Shown in pieces: positions 30,814 through 43,600 of a DNA stretch of 64,000 nucleotides. Each line of letters opens with the position of its first letter. Position 1 is the first letter of the stretch. This DNA comes from Ceraceosorus guamensis (Eukaryota > Basidiomycota > Exobasidiomycetes > Ceraceosorales > Ceraceosoraceae). The stretch covers positions 1 through 64,000 of the forward strand of contig NW_020290038.1 in NCBI RefSeq assembly GCF_003144195.1, given 5' to 3'. A program made the translations under genes and the position numbers. The notes below the pieces were generated by a model that worked only from the letters and a program-made list of their open reading frames with translations, was not told the origin of the DNA and searched no databases.

Positions 30814-33659
30814 CTAGGCCTTCTCAACATTTTCCAGAGCCTTCAACCTGAGCCTCACTGCGTTCGCGTGGGCCTCCAAGTCCTCGCATTCCGCGAGGTG
30901 CACGACGTGTGGTCCCAAAGCTTTGAGCCCTTCAGCCGTCAAATTCTGACTTGTGATGCGCTTCACAAAGGTGTCTGTGTTGACGCCCGAATATTGTCTG
31001 CAGGGGATGCGGATAGCGGAAATGTCAGGCAGAATCGCAGAGACACGCTTAGCCCGCTCTGGACTCACCTGGCAAAAGCGTTCGTCGGCAGCGAGTGGTT
31101 GGTGCCTGAAGCATAGTCTCCGCAGCTTTCGGGGCTCCACTGCCCGACGAAGATGCTTCCAGCATTGATCACGCTCTTTGCGAGTAGCTCCGGTTCCTCG
31201 GTCTGAATGATGAGGTGTTCAGGCGCATACGCGTTGCTCCATTTCATCGCCTCTTCTCGGTTCGGCACCCGAATCGTCACGCTCTTCTCGATGGCCTTGC
31301 GAACATAGGCGCACCTTGGCAAGGCTTTGGCTTGCCTATCCACCGCTTCCTCGATCGAAGCTAGCTGGGCATCTGTGAGCGAAATGGCCACAAGGACCAC
31401 TTGAGAATCAGGGCCGTGCTCCGCCTGAGAAAGGAGGTCCGATGCCACAAAGTCTGGGTTGGACGACGCGTCGGCGATGACCAGGACTTCTGATGGGCCT
31501 GCGGGCATATCGATGGAGACGCAAGCATCCATGTCGTTCTGCACCAACAGCTTCGCAGCAGTCACGAATTGATTGCCTGGACCGCAAATCTTGTCAACTT
31601 TGGGCACCTTGGCCGTGCCGTATGCGAGTGCACCAACAGCCTGAGCTCCGCCTGCGGCGAGAATTCCGGTAGCACCGGTCAAGTGGGCAGCATACATAAC
31701 CTCCGGTGCGATGGATCCATCGGGACGAGGGGGCGTGGCGATGATGCGAGTGGGGCAACGAGCGACCTGAGCCGGTACGCCGAGCATGAGCGCAGTTGAT
31801 GGCAACACTGCCGTTCCTCCAGGGACGTACAGACCGACCCTCTCGATAGGTCGAGCGAAGCGTCTGCAAACCACACCCGGCATCGTCTCGACTTCCAAGA
31901 TGGCATCCTCCGCTTCCTCTCCCGTCTGCTCGTCCACACCCGCCGCACCCGCCTTGGCAGCCTTGACGTTGCCTCCGGTCCGCTTTTGGGCCAGATGGAA
32001 AGCGTAGATGTTCGAATAGGCCTGATCCATAGCTGCCTTGACTTCGGGTTTAATCCGCTTCATGACTTCGGGAGTGCCGAAGGGCGGGTAGAACATGGGC
32101 GAGGAGAGCTTGGCCTTATCAAACTTTTCCGTGAGCTCCAGCAGAGCTGCGTCCCCTCTCTCCTTGACTGATGCCAGGATAGGCCTGCAGAGTTCTTGGA
32201 TCGCTGCCGAACGCAACGCCGGGCGCTTCAGTAGACTGACACGCTCTTCTTGCGACAGCTGCTCTAGATGATAGGACTGGATCTTGATGGGGGCGTTCGG
32301 ATCCGCCTCTGCGGTAGCAGCGGGTGCAGCCGACCCATTGATTTTGCTTTCGCCATTGACTGCAGGCTGTTCAAATTGAGGTTTCGCATTGCCAGCGCGC
32401 CGCGTGATCTTCTTCGCTTTCAAATCGAGGCTATTCTCTACCTGTTCGAGACTGACGCCTGCTTTGATGCACCTGGCCAAAGCAAAGTACAGCAGGTCGG
32501 CAGCTTCGAAGGCTACGTGGCTGGGATCCTCATCCTTTGCGTCTGCAAGCTCTTGTGCTTCCTCTCGGATCTTGGCGCTGAGCAGCTTGGGGTCGGAGAA
32601 GATGCGGGCAGTGTAGGAGCCTGGCGGAGCGTTTGCCTTTCTCGAGAGAAGCGTTCGTTCGAGTGCCGCAAGGCCGCCAGTCGGACCGAAGCAGCTCTCG
32701 CGCTCAGTGAGGTGGCAGAAGCCGGCGTGCTGGGCACCTGCTTGCTGCCTCACTCGGAATTCGATGGCGTCAGAGTCGCAGTCGAACCGGATTCGCACCA
32801 CTTCTTGAGTCGCCCCGCTCGTCTCTCCCTTGCGCCAGAGACCTCGCTTGCGACTCTGATAGACCGCGGATCCAGTCAGGAGAGATTCTCGAATGGAGGC
32901 AATGGAAGAGTACACCAGGCCAAGGGAGGTTGAGAGGGAGGCAGAAACCACAGTCGTTGGGAAGTGACCATCTGCCCTATCCGACACCAGCGACGCGGTG
33001 AGCGCCCCGACGAGGTCAAGACTGCCGGGTGGAGCTTGCTGACCTTCGGCAACCAGAGCGAGGGCAGACGTCCTGACCACCAGCGAAGCAGACAGTTTCG
33101 CCAGTCGAGCTGCGTCGTCGACTGTTGTTGCCGCAGGTGCAGCACCAGGAGTCAGAGTGTTGAATGGTGAAACGTACACCGGCTTTCCAGACTCTTCAGC
33201 GCTGATGGCAGCCGAGTAGCTGCTGATGATATCGCTCGCTTGCTGAGTGCCGCAGGCAATCGATGCGGGCAACGAGACGAGCACGCCGGCTAATCCTTGA
33301 AGAGAACCCTGAGAAGTGGAGGGTGAGGCATCGTCCTCGGCTGGCATATGAATGACCACGCGCTCAGCTGGGATGCTGGGGGGCTGTCCCCCTAGCAGTG
33401 CGAGTGCAGGAGCAGTGTCCCGGTCGAGGACCAACGCGTCAGCGCCATTGTCCAAGACGTCCGCCAATTCGTCAGGCGAGAGCGAGTGGAAGCTGGTGAT
33501 GTGCACGAGGTAGGGCAAAGTAGGCGGCAGAGTTGATCTGACGTCGGGGAGGAGATGATAAGGGACGAGTAGGGGACACGATCTTGAGATGACGCCCAAG
33601 AGAGCCGGCGTAGGCAAAGCGTCCAGCACAGGCAAGACCGAAGCGCTGAGAGTCACCAT
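30814..33659 (-). CDS. HIS4: Trifunctional histidine biosynthesis protein His4
   Basis: One polypeptide for three histidine-pathway steps: phosphoribosyl-ATP pyrophosphatase, phosphoribosyl-AMP cyclohydrolase and histidinol dehydrogenase. Exons 33659-31069 and 30997-30814 (71-nt intron, GTGAGT...TGCAG) give 924 residues. After a fungal N-terminal domain, the cyclohydrolase region shows GLWRKGETSG, RIRFDCDSDA and FCHLTERESCFG (residues about 270-325); the pyrophosphatase region SAKIREEAQELADA and AFEAADLLYFALA (about 350-395); the dehydrogenase fills residues about 460-924 with GLYVPGGTAVLPST, AAGGAQAVGALAYGT, CGPGNQFVTAAK, DMPAGPSEVLVIAD, SQAEHGPDSQV and SPESCGDYASGTNHSLPT. The intron falls right after NAFAR and the last 60 residues are in exon 2. 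A Gcn4-type TGAGTCA lies at 34294-34300, but such words are common in the intergenic DNA here. Confidence 0.96.
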
Positions 33660-35456
33660 GCCCGCAATCGAGAGTGGGCAAGCGCCGCTATGGTAAAGTG
33701 CCTATGCCAGTGGAAGTTAGAGGAGCTGCGACGGCTCGATCTGAAGTTGAAAGAAGGCTGGATTGCAAGCGAGCCAGCGAGGATTGATTGCGATGAGTGG
33801 GTCGGGGATGCAGATCGAGTGTCGAGCGTGGAGACTGGCTGTCCTTGGCGCTCGAAGAAGATGCCTGATGCGTGTGCATATGTCGATTCATTCACCGAGT
33901 CACAATCAAAAATAATCTCGCGCGGCTGAAAGCACGCGTAGTCAGCAGGTAAGATTCGTATAGCTGAATGAAATCTTGCACCTACAAGAATCACGAATTA
34001 CGCCGGCGGACAAGTCTCGAACAAATGCTCGATGACTTGATTCGATCATTCAATTCATCTAGTCACGAGTTCGAATTTGATTCTGAATTTGAACCGAGAA
34101 TCTTGGGCTCAGATGCAAGATTTCAGCGTGTGACATTGAAAACATTGTCACGTGACTTCACGTGACACGTTCTGCTTAGCCTTATCGCGCGGCGATTCCT
34201 TTCGAATTCGACAGGCTGGCGGTGCATGCATGAAGCCGCACGTTTGTTATTCCTTTTTTGCTCCGTCACGAGCGAGATTCATTTCTTGATTCTTGAGTCA
34301 GAGTCAAGTCACCAGCAGTCACGAGTCACGAGTGCGCATATACAGGCGCAGCTGGAATAAGCGGGCGAGCCGGCGGTGCGGAGCACGGTGTCGCGATTGC
34401 GAGTTTCAAAATCACCGTCCATCGTGTGAGTGGGGGGCCACGCAACGCGGCAGCTTCGCCGCACAGCGCCGACAGATTCAGCTCACGACTCTTGGCTGGA
34501 GCCTGCCTGCTCGCCCTCTAGACCGTCGATGGAGATGTCACGCCTGCCTCCCGCAAACAGCAGAGCAATTGGCGCGATTGCACAGGCGGACGTTAGAAAT
34601 GGCGCTCGAAAGCTAGCCGCGGACTGATGCGAGCAAAGCAAGCACGATATGCGTGTCTGCAACACGCTAGCTGCGGTCTGCTAATCAAGAATCGCTCTCG
34701 CGTCGCCACTCGAGGCAAGCGTCTGCCTGAACACGCACGCGTGACTGCTTTCTTTCTACGTTTGCCTCTCCTTTCTCACGCCGTCATTTTGGACTTACAC
34801 AACAGTTTCGCTCGTCAAGATGAGCAAAACGGAGCTCAGTCCGGAAGAGCCGATGGTGGCTCAGCATCCGTCAAGAAGGCAAGGGCAAGCAAAGGCAAGG
34901 GCAATGATGCGAGCACTCATCGCTGCTACTGCTGCTGCGTCGAAGATACGCTAGTGATCATCCTTAGCGGTGCTGTGCTGCAGGATTTTGGAAGAAAGGG
35001 CGGGCAAAGGTCCCGCAGACGCCGCGTAAGCACTTTCACTCACGACTGGTGACTGATCTGAGACTCGAGCTCGAGACTCTCACACTGTTGTGAGACTCGC
35101 GGACTGTTTGCCGCCTAAGCCTACGGATCTGCGGCAACTAGTTTGGCCGAAGCTCGATACCGCGAGAGGTTTGCTGCCAAGCTGATGATGAGACGTTTGA
35201 CGCTAATCGTATCGCTGCTCCCCTTGGCCATGAGGACCCGAGGCGGTGCTCAGCAGCAGACATTGCTGATTGCTCCGTTCTGAAAGCACCAGCAAGCCAA
35301 GTCGCCCTCAACTTTCGAAGCCTACTTAAGCCATCATGATCATCGCTTCCCCTCGCCGCTCCACAGCCCTTCCACGGTCCCAGAATACCCCGTCTCCGCT
35401 GTCTGCCTGTAGCCCTTTCGGATAGCACATACGCTCGCTGTACCTCATTCGTCAGG
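33660..35456. other. 1.8-kb divergent region, HIS4 / S28 peptidase
   Basis: Promoter DNA of two divergent genes. AT-richer than the genes, with many GAATC/GAGTC/CACGAGT words (33890-34340). A pyrimidine-rich leader-like stretch at 34745-34818 ends in CGTCAAGATGAGC; the frame opened there is 44 codons long and unlike any family I know, so I do not call it a gene. Confidence 0.5.
34294..34300. promoter_or_regulatory. Gcn4/Cpc1-type site TGAGTCA
   Basis: Perfect TGA(G/C)TCA palindrome about 635 bp upstream of the HIS4 start. Amino-acid starvation control of HIS4 through such sites is established in yeast. Here it sits inside a run of related words (GAGTCAGAGTCAAGTCACC), so chance is a serious alternative. 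Confidence 0.25.
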
Positions 35457-37791
35457 ATGAGAAGCACATCCCTGGCGGCCGAGCTGCTGGCCACTGCGAT
35501 CCTCGCGTTCGCACTCGTTGGCAGAGTGGATGCATATGCTCAAGGGCGAAGGTGAGCTGCGAGTTTGCTCTACACTTGGCGGGCATGCGAGCGAGCGAGC
35601 AATCAAGCAAGCAAGCTGATGGTTCGCCGCGCATCGACACCATTGCAGTCTTCGGCGTATGAGCGGATTCGAAATCTTCATGGATAAGCAGGAAAGGCTG
35701 GAGCAGACCGTAGCGACCAAACAAGTGGTGCTCGCAACGCAACAGCAGATTGGCGGCGAGTCAGCTCTGCAGGTGGCGTCTGCTTCCATTGCCAGCAACA
35801 ATACGGATTACCCTGGTGTCAGAGCTGGCTTCCTCACGCAGCCTCTCGACCACTTTGACGGAACCACCAACGTGACCTTCCAGCAGAGGTTTTGGTGCGT
35901 CGTCCGCGCGGACAAGGCCTCCTGCGAGAGCACGGCTCACCTCCTTTGGCTCTTTCTGTGCATGCAGGTACCATTTGAACTACTACAAACCACCCGCCGA
36001 GCGAAACGGCTCTGTAGTCCCGCTCTTCATCACCGACCCCGGAGAGCAGGATGCCGAGCCGCTCGTCAAAAGCCTTGTAAGCCTCACAAACGGACGAAAC
36101 GGACGAGGCTAGGGCTTGATGCGTCGCCTTGCTGATTTGCGCGTCACTTTTGGCTCGTCTGGCAGTACTCGGGCTGGATCGACAGGCTTGCGCGAGAGAA
36201 TGCAGGCATCCCAATCGTGCTCGAGCATCGCTACTATGGGAAATCTTTTCCCAACCGTACAGAGCTGGGGGCCGGTGAATTTTGGCAGCCTGACGCCATG
36301 CGCTGGCTTACCAACAAGCAAGCTCTCGCAGATGCCGCTCAATTCGTCCAGAAGGTTCGTTTCGACAATGTGACGGAGGAGACGCTTCACTCCCCTGTGT
36401 CACCAGTCATCTACTACGGAGGATCCTATTCTGGCGCAAGATCAGCCCACCTTCGTCTCCTTTACCCCGATCTCATCTACGGATCGATCGCCAGCTCAGG
36501 TGTCGTGCTCGCACACGAGAATTACCCCGAATACTTTTTCCCCATCTCACGCGGTCTGCAAGATAATTGCAACCAAGCTCTGCAAGCTTCTATTGGCTTC
36601 ATCGACAGCATCATCGCACCTGAGCCTGAAAAGGGCCAAGTCCAGCCTACCAGAGACCAGAACGCAACGACCGCCGTTCAGGCGCTGTTCGGCCTCGAGG
36701 GGCTCTCCAACCCCGCGGACTTTGCAAACGTCCTCTCAATCCCTCTGGGTGATTTCCAAAGCCAAAGGTGGGACTACGCGAACACGAAGACCAAAGCGGT
36801 GTACGCTCTGTGCGATGCCATCACCAACACTACAAACAGCGGTCCGAAGCCCGCCAATCCGGCTCGCCGAGAAGAGGAACCAACCGCTGTGATTCAAGGC
36901 AAAAAAGTGCCTGAAACCGTGGTCCGCTTTGGAAAGTACATCAAGGAAGCTTATGTCAAACCTTGCGTTGCTGGTGACGAAGGCTCTACGGTCGAGAGCT
37001 GCTTTGGATCGAGCGACTGGAGCTACTACACCAATGCTACGGATCCCAACCCTGTTTCTTGGCCCTTCCAATTCTGCACAACTTGGGGTTACCTGCAGAC
37101 CGCTGCACCTCAGAACGCTACCAACGACCCGTATGCCACCAACTTCACCAATCCCAGACTCGTGAGCTCCCTGCTTGACATCGAATATATTGGGGAAATT
37201 TGCCGTTCGGTGAGTGCAGACGTCAGCTTTCCCGAGCGGCACGCAAATCGGAGTCCTAGTAATCTAAGGTGACATTGCCTTGCTTTTTGTGCTTTGGACA
37301 GGCTTTCAAAGACGGCCAGCATTACTCGATGTGAGTATGTTCTCACCGGCCGAGCCATGCCGTGACTCGAGAAGCCATGCTGACGGTCGTTGAATCGGTC
37401 GCTCGACAGCCCCGCCCATCCCAACGTGACCGAGGTCAACAGCCTTGGCGCTTTGAACATTACGATGGACCGTCTTGCATACATCAATGGTCAATACGAC
37501 CCATGGAGGCCCATGACGACTGCCAGCGAAGAGTTTGGCGACGGCGGCGCAAGTCGCGAAGACACGACGCTGAGGCCGTTCAAGATCATTCCTACCTGCT
37601 ACCACGTCTGCGACTCGAGCTCCGGCACGCCAGGCAACAAGACTAGCGATCCTGCGCCTCGGGTCAAAAAGGTGCAGGACGAAGTGGGTGCTGCGGTGAC
37701 GAGCTGGCTCGCAGACTTTGTCGCGCCACCTGCAAACACCACCATCGAGACTGGTAACCGCTTCCATGCAGTTGCAGTCCTAGGCCATTGA
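35457..37791 (+). CDS. Secreted serine peptidase, S28 (prolyl carboxypeptidase-like) family
   Basis: Exopeptidase of family S28 (Pro-X carboxypeptidase / dipeptidyl peptidase II type), which removes residues next to proline; expected outside the cell or in the vacuole. Six exons, 35457-35551, 35649-35894, 35968-36076, 36166-37209, 37302-37330 and 37410-37791, close phase and give 634 residues. A signal peptide (LLATAILAFALVGRVDA) starts the protein. Family landmarks are LTQPLDHFDGTTNVTFQQRF, IVLEHRYYGKSFP and YYGGSYSGARSAHLRLLYPD, whose GGSYS holds the nucleophile Ser (about residue 237), plus NGQYDPWR (Asp) and TCYHVCD (His), so the catalytic triad is intact. Several NxT/S sites fit secretion. 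Exon 5 has only 29 nt but is needed for phase and reads AFKDGQHYS. Confidence 0.93.
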
Positions 37792-38110
37792 TCCGTGCGA
37801 ATCTTTGAACCAAGACGAACATCCTATCTGCCGCTCTATATGCGAGCATGATATCCGACTTCTCAACTTGCCCAGCCACGCCATGATCTTCGTGCTCTGT
37901 GGCCTGTGCACACTGATGCAACATGCTCGCCTGCATCTTGCTTATCATATCCCTTTGCTCACTTTTCATGTTCACGCTCGCAATGATCGCAATGTCCCGA
38001 TGTGCTGCTGTCGAGCAGATCGAAATATCAATACATCATCTGATTCTTTAGAAAAGGCTCGCCTGTCGAGTGACGTTCTGAGCCGTCGAAGGTCCGAACT
38101 TGGCGGCTCT
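37792..38110. other. Convergent 3' spacer
   Basis: Between the 3' ends of the S28 peptidase (+) and ARP4 (-). Nothing else seen. Confidence 0.6.
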
Positions 38111-39931
38111 TTAGCGACACCGAGAATGAACGATTGCCGCGCCGTGCTCCTCATACTCCTGCTTGCTGATCCATAGCTGGTGAAAAGTACCCAGGCTGGC
38201 AAGTATACTGCCACCGAGCCAAGAGCTGAACCTCCTTTCCACCGTGTTTCCCGGACTATGAATTTTGATCTTTTGCTGTGGATTTGGTATGCCCCGCACA
38301 TGCAGAATTCTCGATTAGCGTAGCATCTCTAGCGCAGGGAAATTGTACGACTCACAGATGGTGCAGCCACGCTGAGCTCATAAGACAAGCGATCGTTGAA
38401 TCCAGGTATGCAACTTCCTCCTCCCACACAGACCACGTTTCCAAACAGAGCAGGTCTAGAATCGACATCTGTGCTGTTGATGGCATCCAGCACGAGCTGT
38501 GGGATGGACAGTAGGCTCGAAGTGCCAGCTGTCGGAGCTGGGAGCTGCAAACAAATGGGCGAGGAAAGGGTCGCTCCTCGATTAGATACACAACTCGCTT
38601 TGAGCTCACGACAGAGACACATGTACTCACCACGCCGGGCTTATCACCCCACAGCTTTTGAGGAGAGAACATCACCTCCGGCGCTCTGAAGCGCTCAATT
38701 CCAAAAGTGTCCACGTATCCATCGGGGAATTCGAATGGTCGATTGGGTCTAATAGAAGCCTGACCATCATCCCATCCCATCTCAAGCACCTGGGCCAGCG
38801 TCTCCTTGGCTTCATGTAGCACTCTATAATCGGTCAGATGTCTGTAGCTTTCCGATGCCGGCCTTTCACGCAGGATAGCTTGAGACGCTTTCCCAGGGCC
38901 GACGACCGTCTTGCTGCGCACTAGATATTGCGGCACGATGTTGACCAGGCCACCAGCGCGCGGAGTTTGTTGCGGTGCGGAGGTAGAGAGGTCATACAGC
39001 AGAGCACGTGAGACTGCGTCGCCTCCCAGACCTGCAGAGCGCCGCACGCCTTTCCGCAACACGAAACCATCGACGACGGGTATAGCAGAAGCGTGGGTCG
39101 CACCCACGTCCAGCACAAGCGAGGTTGGCTTGCCTGCTGCGAACCTGCACGAGGAGAGAGGAGGTGGATGAGAAGGAATCGCGCTTAGCCGCTAGACTTG
39201 ACAAGGACTGCCACGAGATTTGGCGACTTACGAGCTTAAGACGGTGGAGTTGGCGAGGTAGAATGCCGGCGCATCGAGCGCCTCGAACGCCAATTCGATC
39301 ATCTCCTCTCTGCTCTCCTTTGTCGCCCACGCAGGCTCGCTCAGCAGCAAAGGGTGCTCGGAGACGTCTGCGCCCATCAGCCCGGTCAGAGCATGTTGGG
39401 CGATAGCCAAGTATGCGGCTGGAGATGCGACTGTGAGAAGACCGAGGGTGGAGAGAAGCGAGTCGAGGGCGAGTCAGATCACAATTCAGATGCATTCCAC
39501 ACCAACGGCAAACGTTGCGAGGCATCTCACTCACGCGTACCGTCTGTGAAGGGCGTGTCCACCTCTGCCCCTTCTCTCCAAGCATTGGAAGCCTCTCCGA
39601 CAAATCTTCTTCGGCGTTGACCCTTGTCCAACGAGTACTTGTCCGGCAATTGTTTCCTCTTGCCATTGATCAGCGGCGCACCACCGTTGACGTGCCCATT
39701 ACCAGTGGCGTTTCCATTCGACGCATCAGCTGCGTCCACATCCATAGCATCTCCGTCGGCTGCGCTTTTGGGTGATGCCTGTCGCTCCTCGTTGGGATCG
39801 GGGAGCCAAGAGTAGGTGCTGGGCACGACTGCACGTGGTGCGTCGTCCCCTGCCCAACCGAAACGCATCGTGCTGCTGCCTGCATCGATGACGATGGCCG
39901 ACACATCATCGCCTCCATAGACACCTGGCAT
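38111..39931 (-). CDS. ARP4: Actin-related protein 4 (chromatin remodelling / NuA4)
   Basis: Nuclear actin-related protein shared by the NuA4 acetyltransferase and INO80/SWR1-type remodellers; binds nucleosomes and pairs with nuclear actin. Five exons on the minus strand, 39931-39535, 39430-39232, 39144-38631, 38544-38356 and 38275-38111, close phase and give 487 residues (yeast 489). It starts [20 protein letters not shown], typical of Arp4. Further blocks are [58 protein letters not shown] and the near-identical C-terminus [20 protein letters not shown] followed by [13 protein letters not shown]. The [13 protein letters not shown] end separates Arp4 from actin proper. A low-complexity insertion (about residues 45-95, ending in [12 protein letters not shown]) lies in subdomain 2. 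Divergent from RAD2 over 746 bp. Confidence 0.96.
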
Positions 39932-40677
39932 GACTACGAGAGACAGCGCAAGAGAGAAAGCGCGTTTGAAGGCGAAGAAACGTAGCCGGTCGCGTGACGT
40001 TTTACGTGGTGAAGGTGTGCCAGATGGGCGCCGTGCGCGTCAAACGCGAATATCCTAGGTACGTTGTACAGGTCGATCGATGTCTTGCGGAACTTTGTAA
40101 GCGATTGAATTGCCTGATCGCACGTCCGGTTGAGTGCTGATCTACAATCAGTGGGGGACAATGTTGACAAGTGGGCGCAAAGTATCGTAGGTATATAGGG
40201 CGATTGTGAGGGGTGGAAAGCTGCTAATAAGTGAACGAGACTGACCAGGATGCAGCATGCCTGATCACGCTCTCGAACGCGAACGGCGCGGACCTTCTTC
40301 GCCTCGCGAGAGGCCCGCGGCGGTCGTGCGCGATGAATCACGTCCAAAGGAGATCACGTGATGTGTAAGCTGAGCGCAGAAATGAGTTTCAAGTCCACCA
40401 CAATTCATCAGGATTTGACTCACTGGTGAACTTGAATCGAACCGCGGAGATGTTTTGGCCACCTGTTTTCTCTCTGCCAGCTTCCAAAGCTGATGTGGCT
40501 CAGCTCCTCTCAGCAGTGGCTTTTGAAACCTCAGAGCAAAACATCATCAAATCGCCGCGAGTTGTCAGACTATGCGCATGTCTTGCAAGTCCAGGCGCAA
40601 TTGGCTGACCGGCTAGACGTCGCTCTCGAGCGGTTCAGAAATCTGACTCGAATGGAGTGTGCCACTGCTCAATCAGC
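39932..40677. other. Divergent promoter region, ARP4 / RAD2
   Basis: Intergenic DNA between two nuclear-maintenance genes. No TATA box or known site stands out. An imperfect CACGTGA/TCACGTG word (GATCACGTGATG) lies near 40353. Confidence 0.6.
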
Positions 40678-43600
40678 ATGGGTGTGCAAGGGTTGTGGTC
40701 GCTGTTGGAGCCCAGCGCAAGGCCGATCAAGTGAGTGGCCAAGAGCGACATGGACTTCGATCCGGAATCACTGCGGCTGATGCGGCACATGCACTTCTTT
40801 CGCATGATCTGCTGACAGGCTCGAGTCGCTGGAGGGCAAAAGGCTGGCCATCGACTCCTCCATCTGGCTGTACCACTTTCGCATGGCGATGAGGGACAAG
40901 GAAGGTCGCACGCTTCACAATGCTCACGTTCTCGGCTTCCTCTGGCGAATCCTCAAATTGCTCTTTTACGGCATCCGACCAGTCTTTGTCTTTGATGGCG
41001 GTGCTCCCGTCATGAAGCGGCAAACGCTGGTGAAGCGAAGAGAACGCAGGGAAGGCGCCCGTGATACGCACAAGCTCACTGCGCAACGTCTTCTCAATGC
41101 GCGATTGAGGCAGGCTGCGCTGGATCATGCTGTAGGCTCGAAGGCGGCGAAATCGAAAGCCACTGCGTCGAAGGCGGGAGGAAGCCCAGCTGGACCGGGC
41201 AATGGCATGGTGTACTTCGACGACCTGCAGGGCCCAGAGACCGGCTCTTCCACCAGTGGCGTCGGGCGACGGGAGTCCACGTCGACATCCAGGCCAGCAG
41301 AGGGCAGCGCTTCACCTGAAAAGGAAGGAGCCGGTCGCAAGAAGAAGGATTGGCACAAGGATCCCTACGCCTTGCCACCTCTCGAGCAGCAACTGTCGCG
41401 CGTCAATGCAGAAACGAGCGCGGCTGCTTCCAAAGGCCAGAAGAAAGGGGCGAGGAGGACGGACTTTCGATTTGCTACAGATTCGGAGATCAGACACTTT
41501 TTGACAAGCTTGCAGCCTCAGGATATCGACATGGACTCGGAACTCTTTCGCACACTGCCTGCTGAACTGCAGTACGAGCTGGTAGGCGATATGCGCGCAG
41601 GATCCCGAGGCACCTCGTACAAACGTCTGCAGGCCATGCTTGCCGAGTCGCCCACCCCCATCGACTTCTCTAGAGCTCAAATCAAAGGTCTCAAGAACCG
41701 AAACGAGTTGACTCAAAAAGCTTTGGAGGTGTCCAACGCTATCGGAGATGCCAACATCAAGGTGCCCATCCGTGTCGCCGGCGCCCGGAACCGCGAGTAC
41801 GTGTTGGTGCGCAATCCTGGCGACGCCGGCGGCTTCACCCTTGGAGTCAAGGAGACGGGAACGAGCATCGACAAAGCTATCGAGGTGGATCCTGAGCCGA
41901 ATCCTGTCAATGTGTGGAGCAGCGATGAGGAGACTTGGTTCGGCGATGAACGGGCGAGCCGATCGAAGACCAAAAGACCAGCCTCCGACGATGATGAAGA
42001 GATGGAGATGGAAGAAGTTGTAGGGACTCCTGCTCGACGAGCCACTTCTCCACGGACCGCGGAGATCTTGGCGAAAGCGCATGCCGATGATGAGAAGTCG
42101 AGACGCGCAGCAGCGGCAGCCTTGGTCCGAAGAAGGGCAAAAGAGCACGCAAGGCAAGTGGCCAAAGACAAGGGCATTCGAGAGGACAGCTTCCGCCTCG
42201 AGGATCAATTGCAGGCTGCTCGTGCAGGTGAGAACGCTCGCAAACTTTTCCGCTCTAGGGAAGCACCCACCGCGGAGAGGGGCTGGCAACTTGATGGCGA
42301 GCGCGCTGCGCAAGGTTGGGAAGACATCGAAGAACTCAGAGATGCGGAGAGCGAGGTGAGCGAGGATTACATGGCTGCGCAGCTCTCTGCAGATGAAGCA
42401 GACGACTTGGCGCGCGCCATCGAGGCGTCTCACAAGCAGTCGGAGCACCGGGTGGATGGACCACACCTGGCCGATCAGGACATTCGCTCGCCGGATCCCA
42501 AAATGCGGGCGCATGTAGACGAGGATGTGGAGATGGAAGACGTGGAGCCGGTGCACTTCATGGCAGATGAGTACGCAGATCTATACAAGGATCTACCGAC
42601 GATGCCACGAGCAAGCGCCCACGACGAGCCCAAGGTCGTCAAGGACGACGCCATCGCGGAGCCGGTCCCAACCCGCCAACCGCCAGTCGGCAACTCCGAG
42701 ACGAAGTACGCACTTTCAAGGCAGAGTGAAACAGAGCCCGATAAGGCAGACGAAGAAGAAGCACACATCGCACGCAAGAGGGAATCCCGAGATCTAGACG
42801 CACAGCTCAGTAAGCCGGCAGCGAACATGGACACAAAGGCATCGTCTGTTGTCTCACCGTCAGGCAAAGCACGCGAGAATAAGAAGTCTGCAGTGGAGGT
42901 CAAAGCACCGCAGACCTCACGGACCCCACGGCATACGTCCGGGGACCAAGTGGCTCAAGGCACGCCGAAGCGAGGGGAGGCCGACGACCCGACGAAATGG
43001 CAACCCGCTACGCCCCGCGAAGAGGCGGCGAATGGCGACGCTTTGTCAAAGACTGGTGCAATGAACGCGGGCGAAGCTCAGCACATGAGAGAGGTTGCTA
43101 CTGCTATTGGTAGCGCAGGGGGCCTACCTGTAGTCCCAGTTGTCCCTGCCTCACCTCCTCCGGGCGCTCCCAAGGATGCCACCTTGGCCGGAAAGGACGC
43201 GGTGTCGCCAGTAGCCTCAACTGCACCGATGCCGCCTGCCCATCCCGCGGCGACTCCTGAGCCCTCACCACGGCTGCTTCAAAGCGGCCGCGGCTCCATG
43301 ATGGAGGACCCGCTCGCAGAAGCGCCTCCCGCAGCAGCTGCTGAAATGTCCCAAGATTCGCCAACAGAGCGACAGGCTGCGGTGGCGGCAGGTGCAGGTG
43401 CCAATGACGAGTTAACGAGGGTGCTCGCAAAGAGCAAGTCTGGACGTGAGGAGCAACCCATGCTAACGGGAGATGGCGGAGTACAAGTGAAGTCAGAGAG
43501 TGCTGAGTCCGCGCAACCAGATCCATCTCATGCCGAAGGGAACCGAATTAGACGCAACCGATCTCCTGTTGCCTTCGACAACGTCCCTTCGGCTATTGAC

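Noticed and set aside
34745-34960. Possible ribosomal protein or small gene after a leader-like stretch (HAVILDL resembles part of eS25)
   Set aside because: The rest of eS25 is absent, the resembling segment lies before the candidate start, and the 44-codon frame from the ATG has no known relatives.
41312-42556. 414-codon open frame on the minus strand
   Set aside because: Lies wholly antisense to the RAD2 coding exon; its composition is the mirror of the RAD2 spacer codons and it has no recognisable domain.
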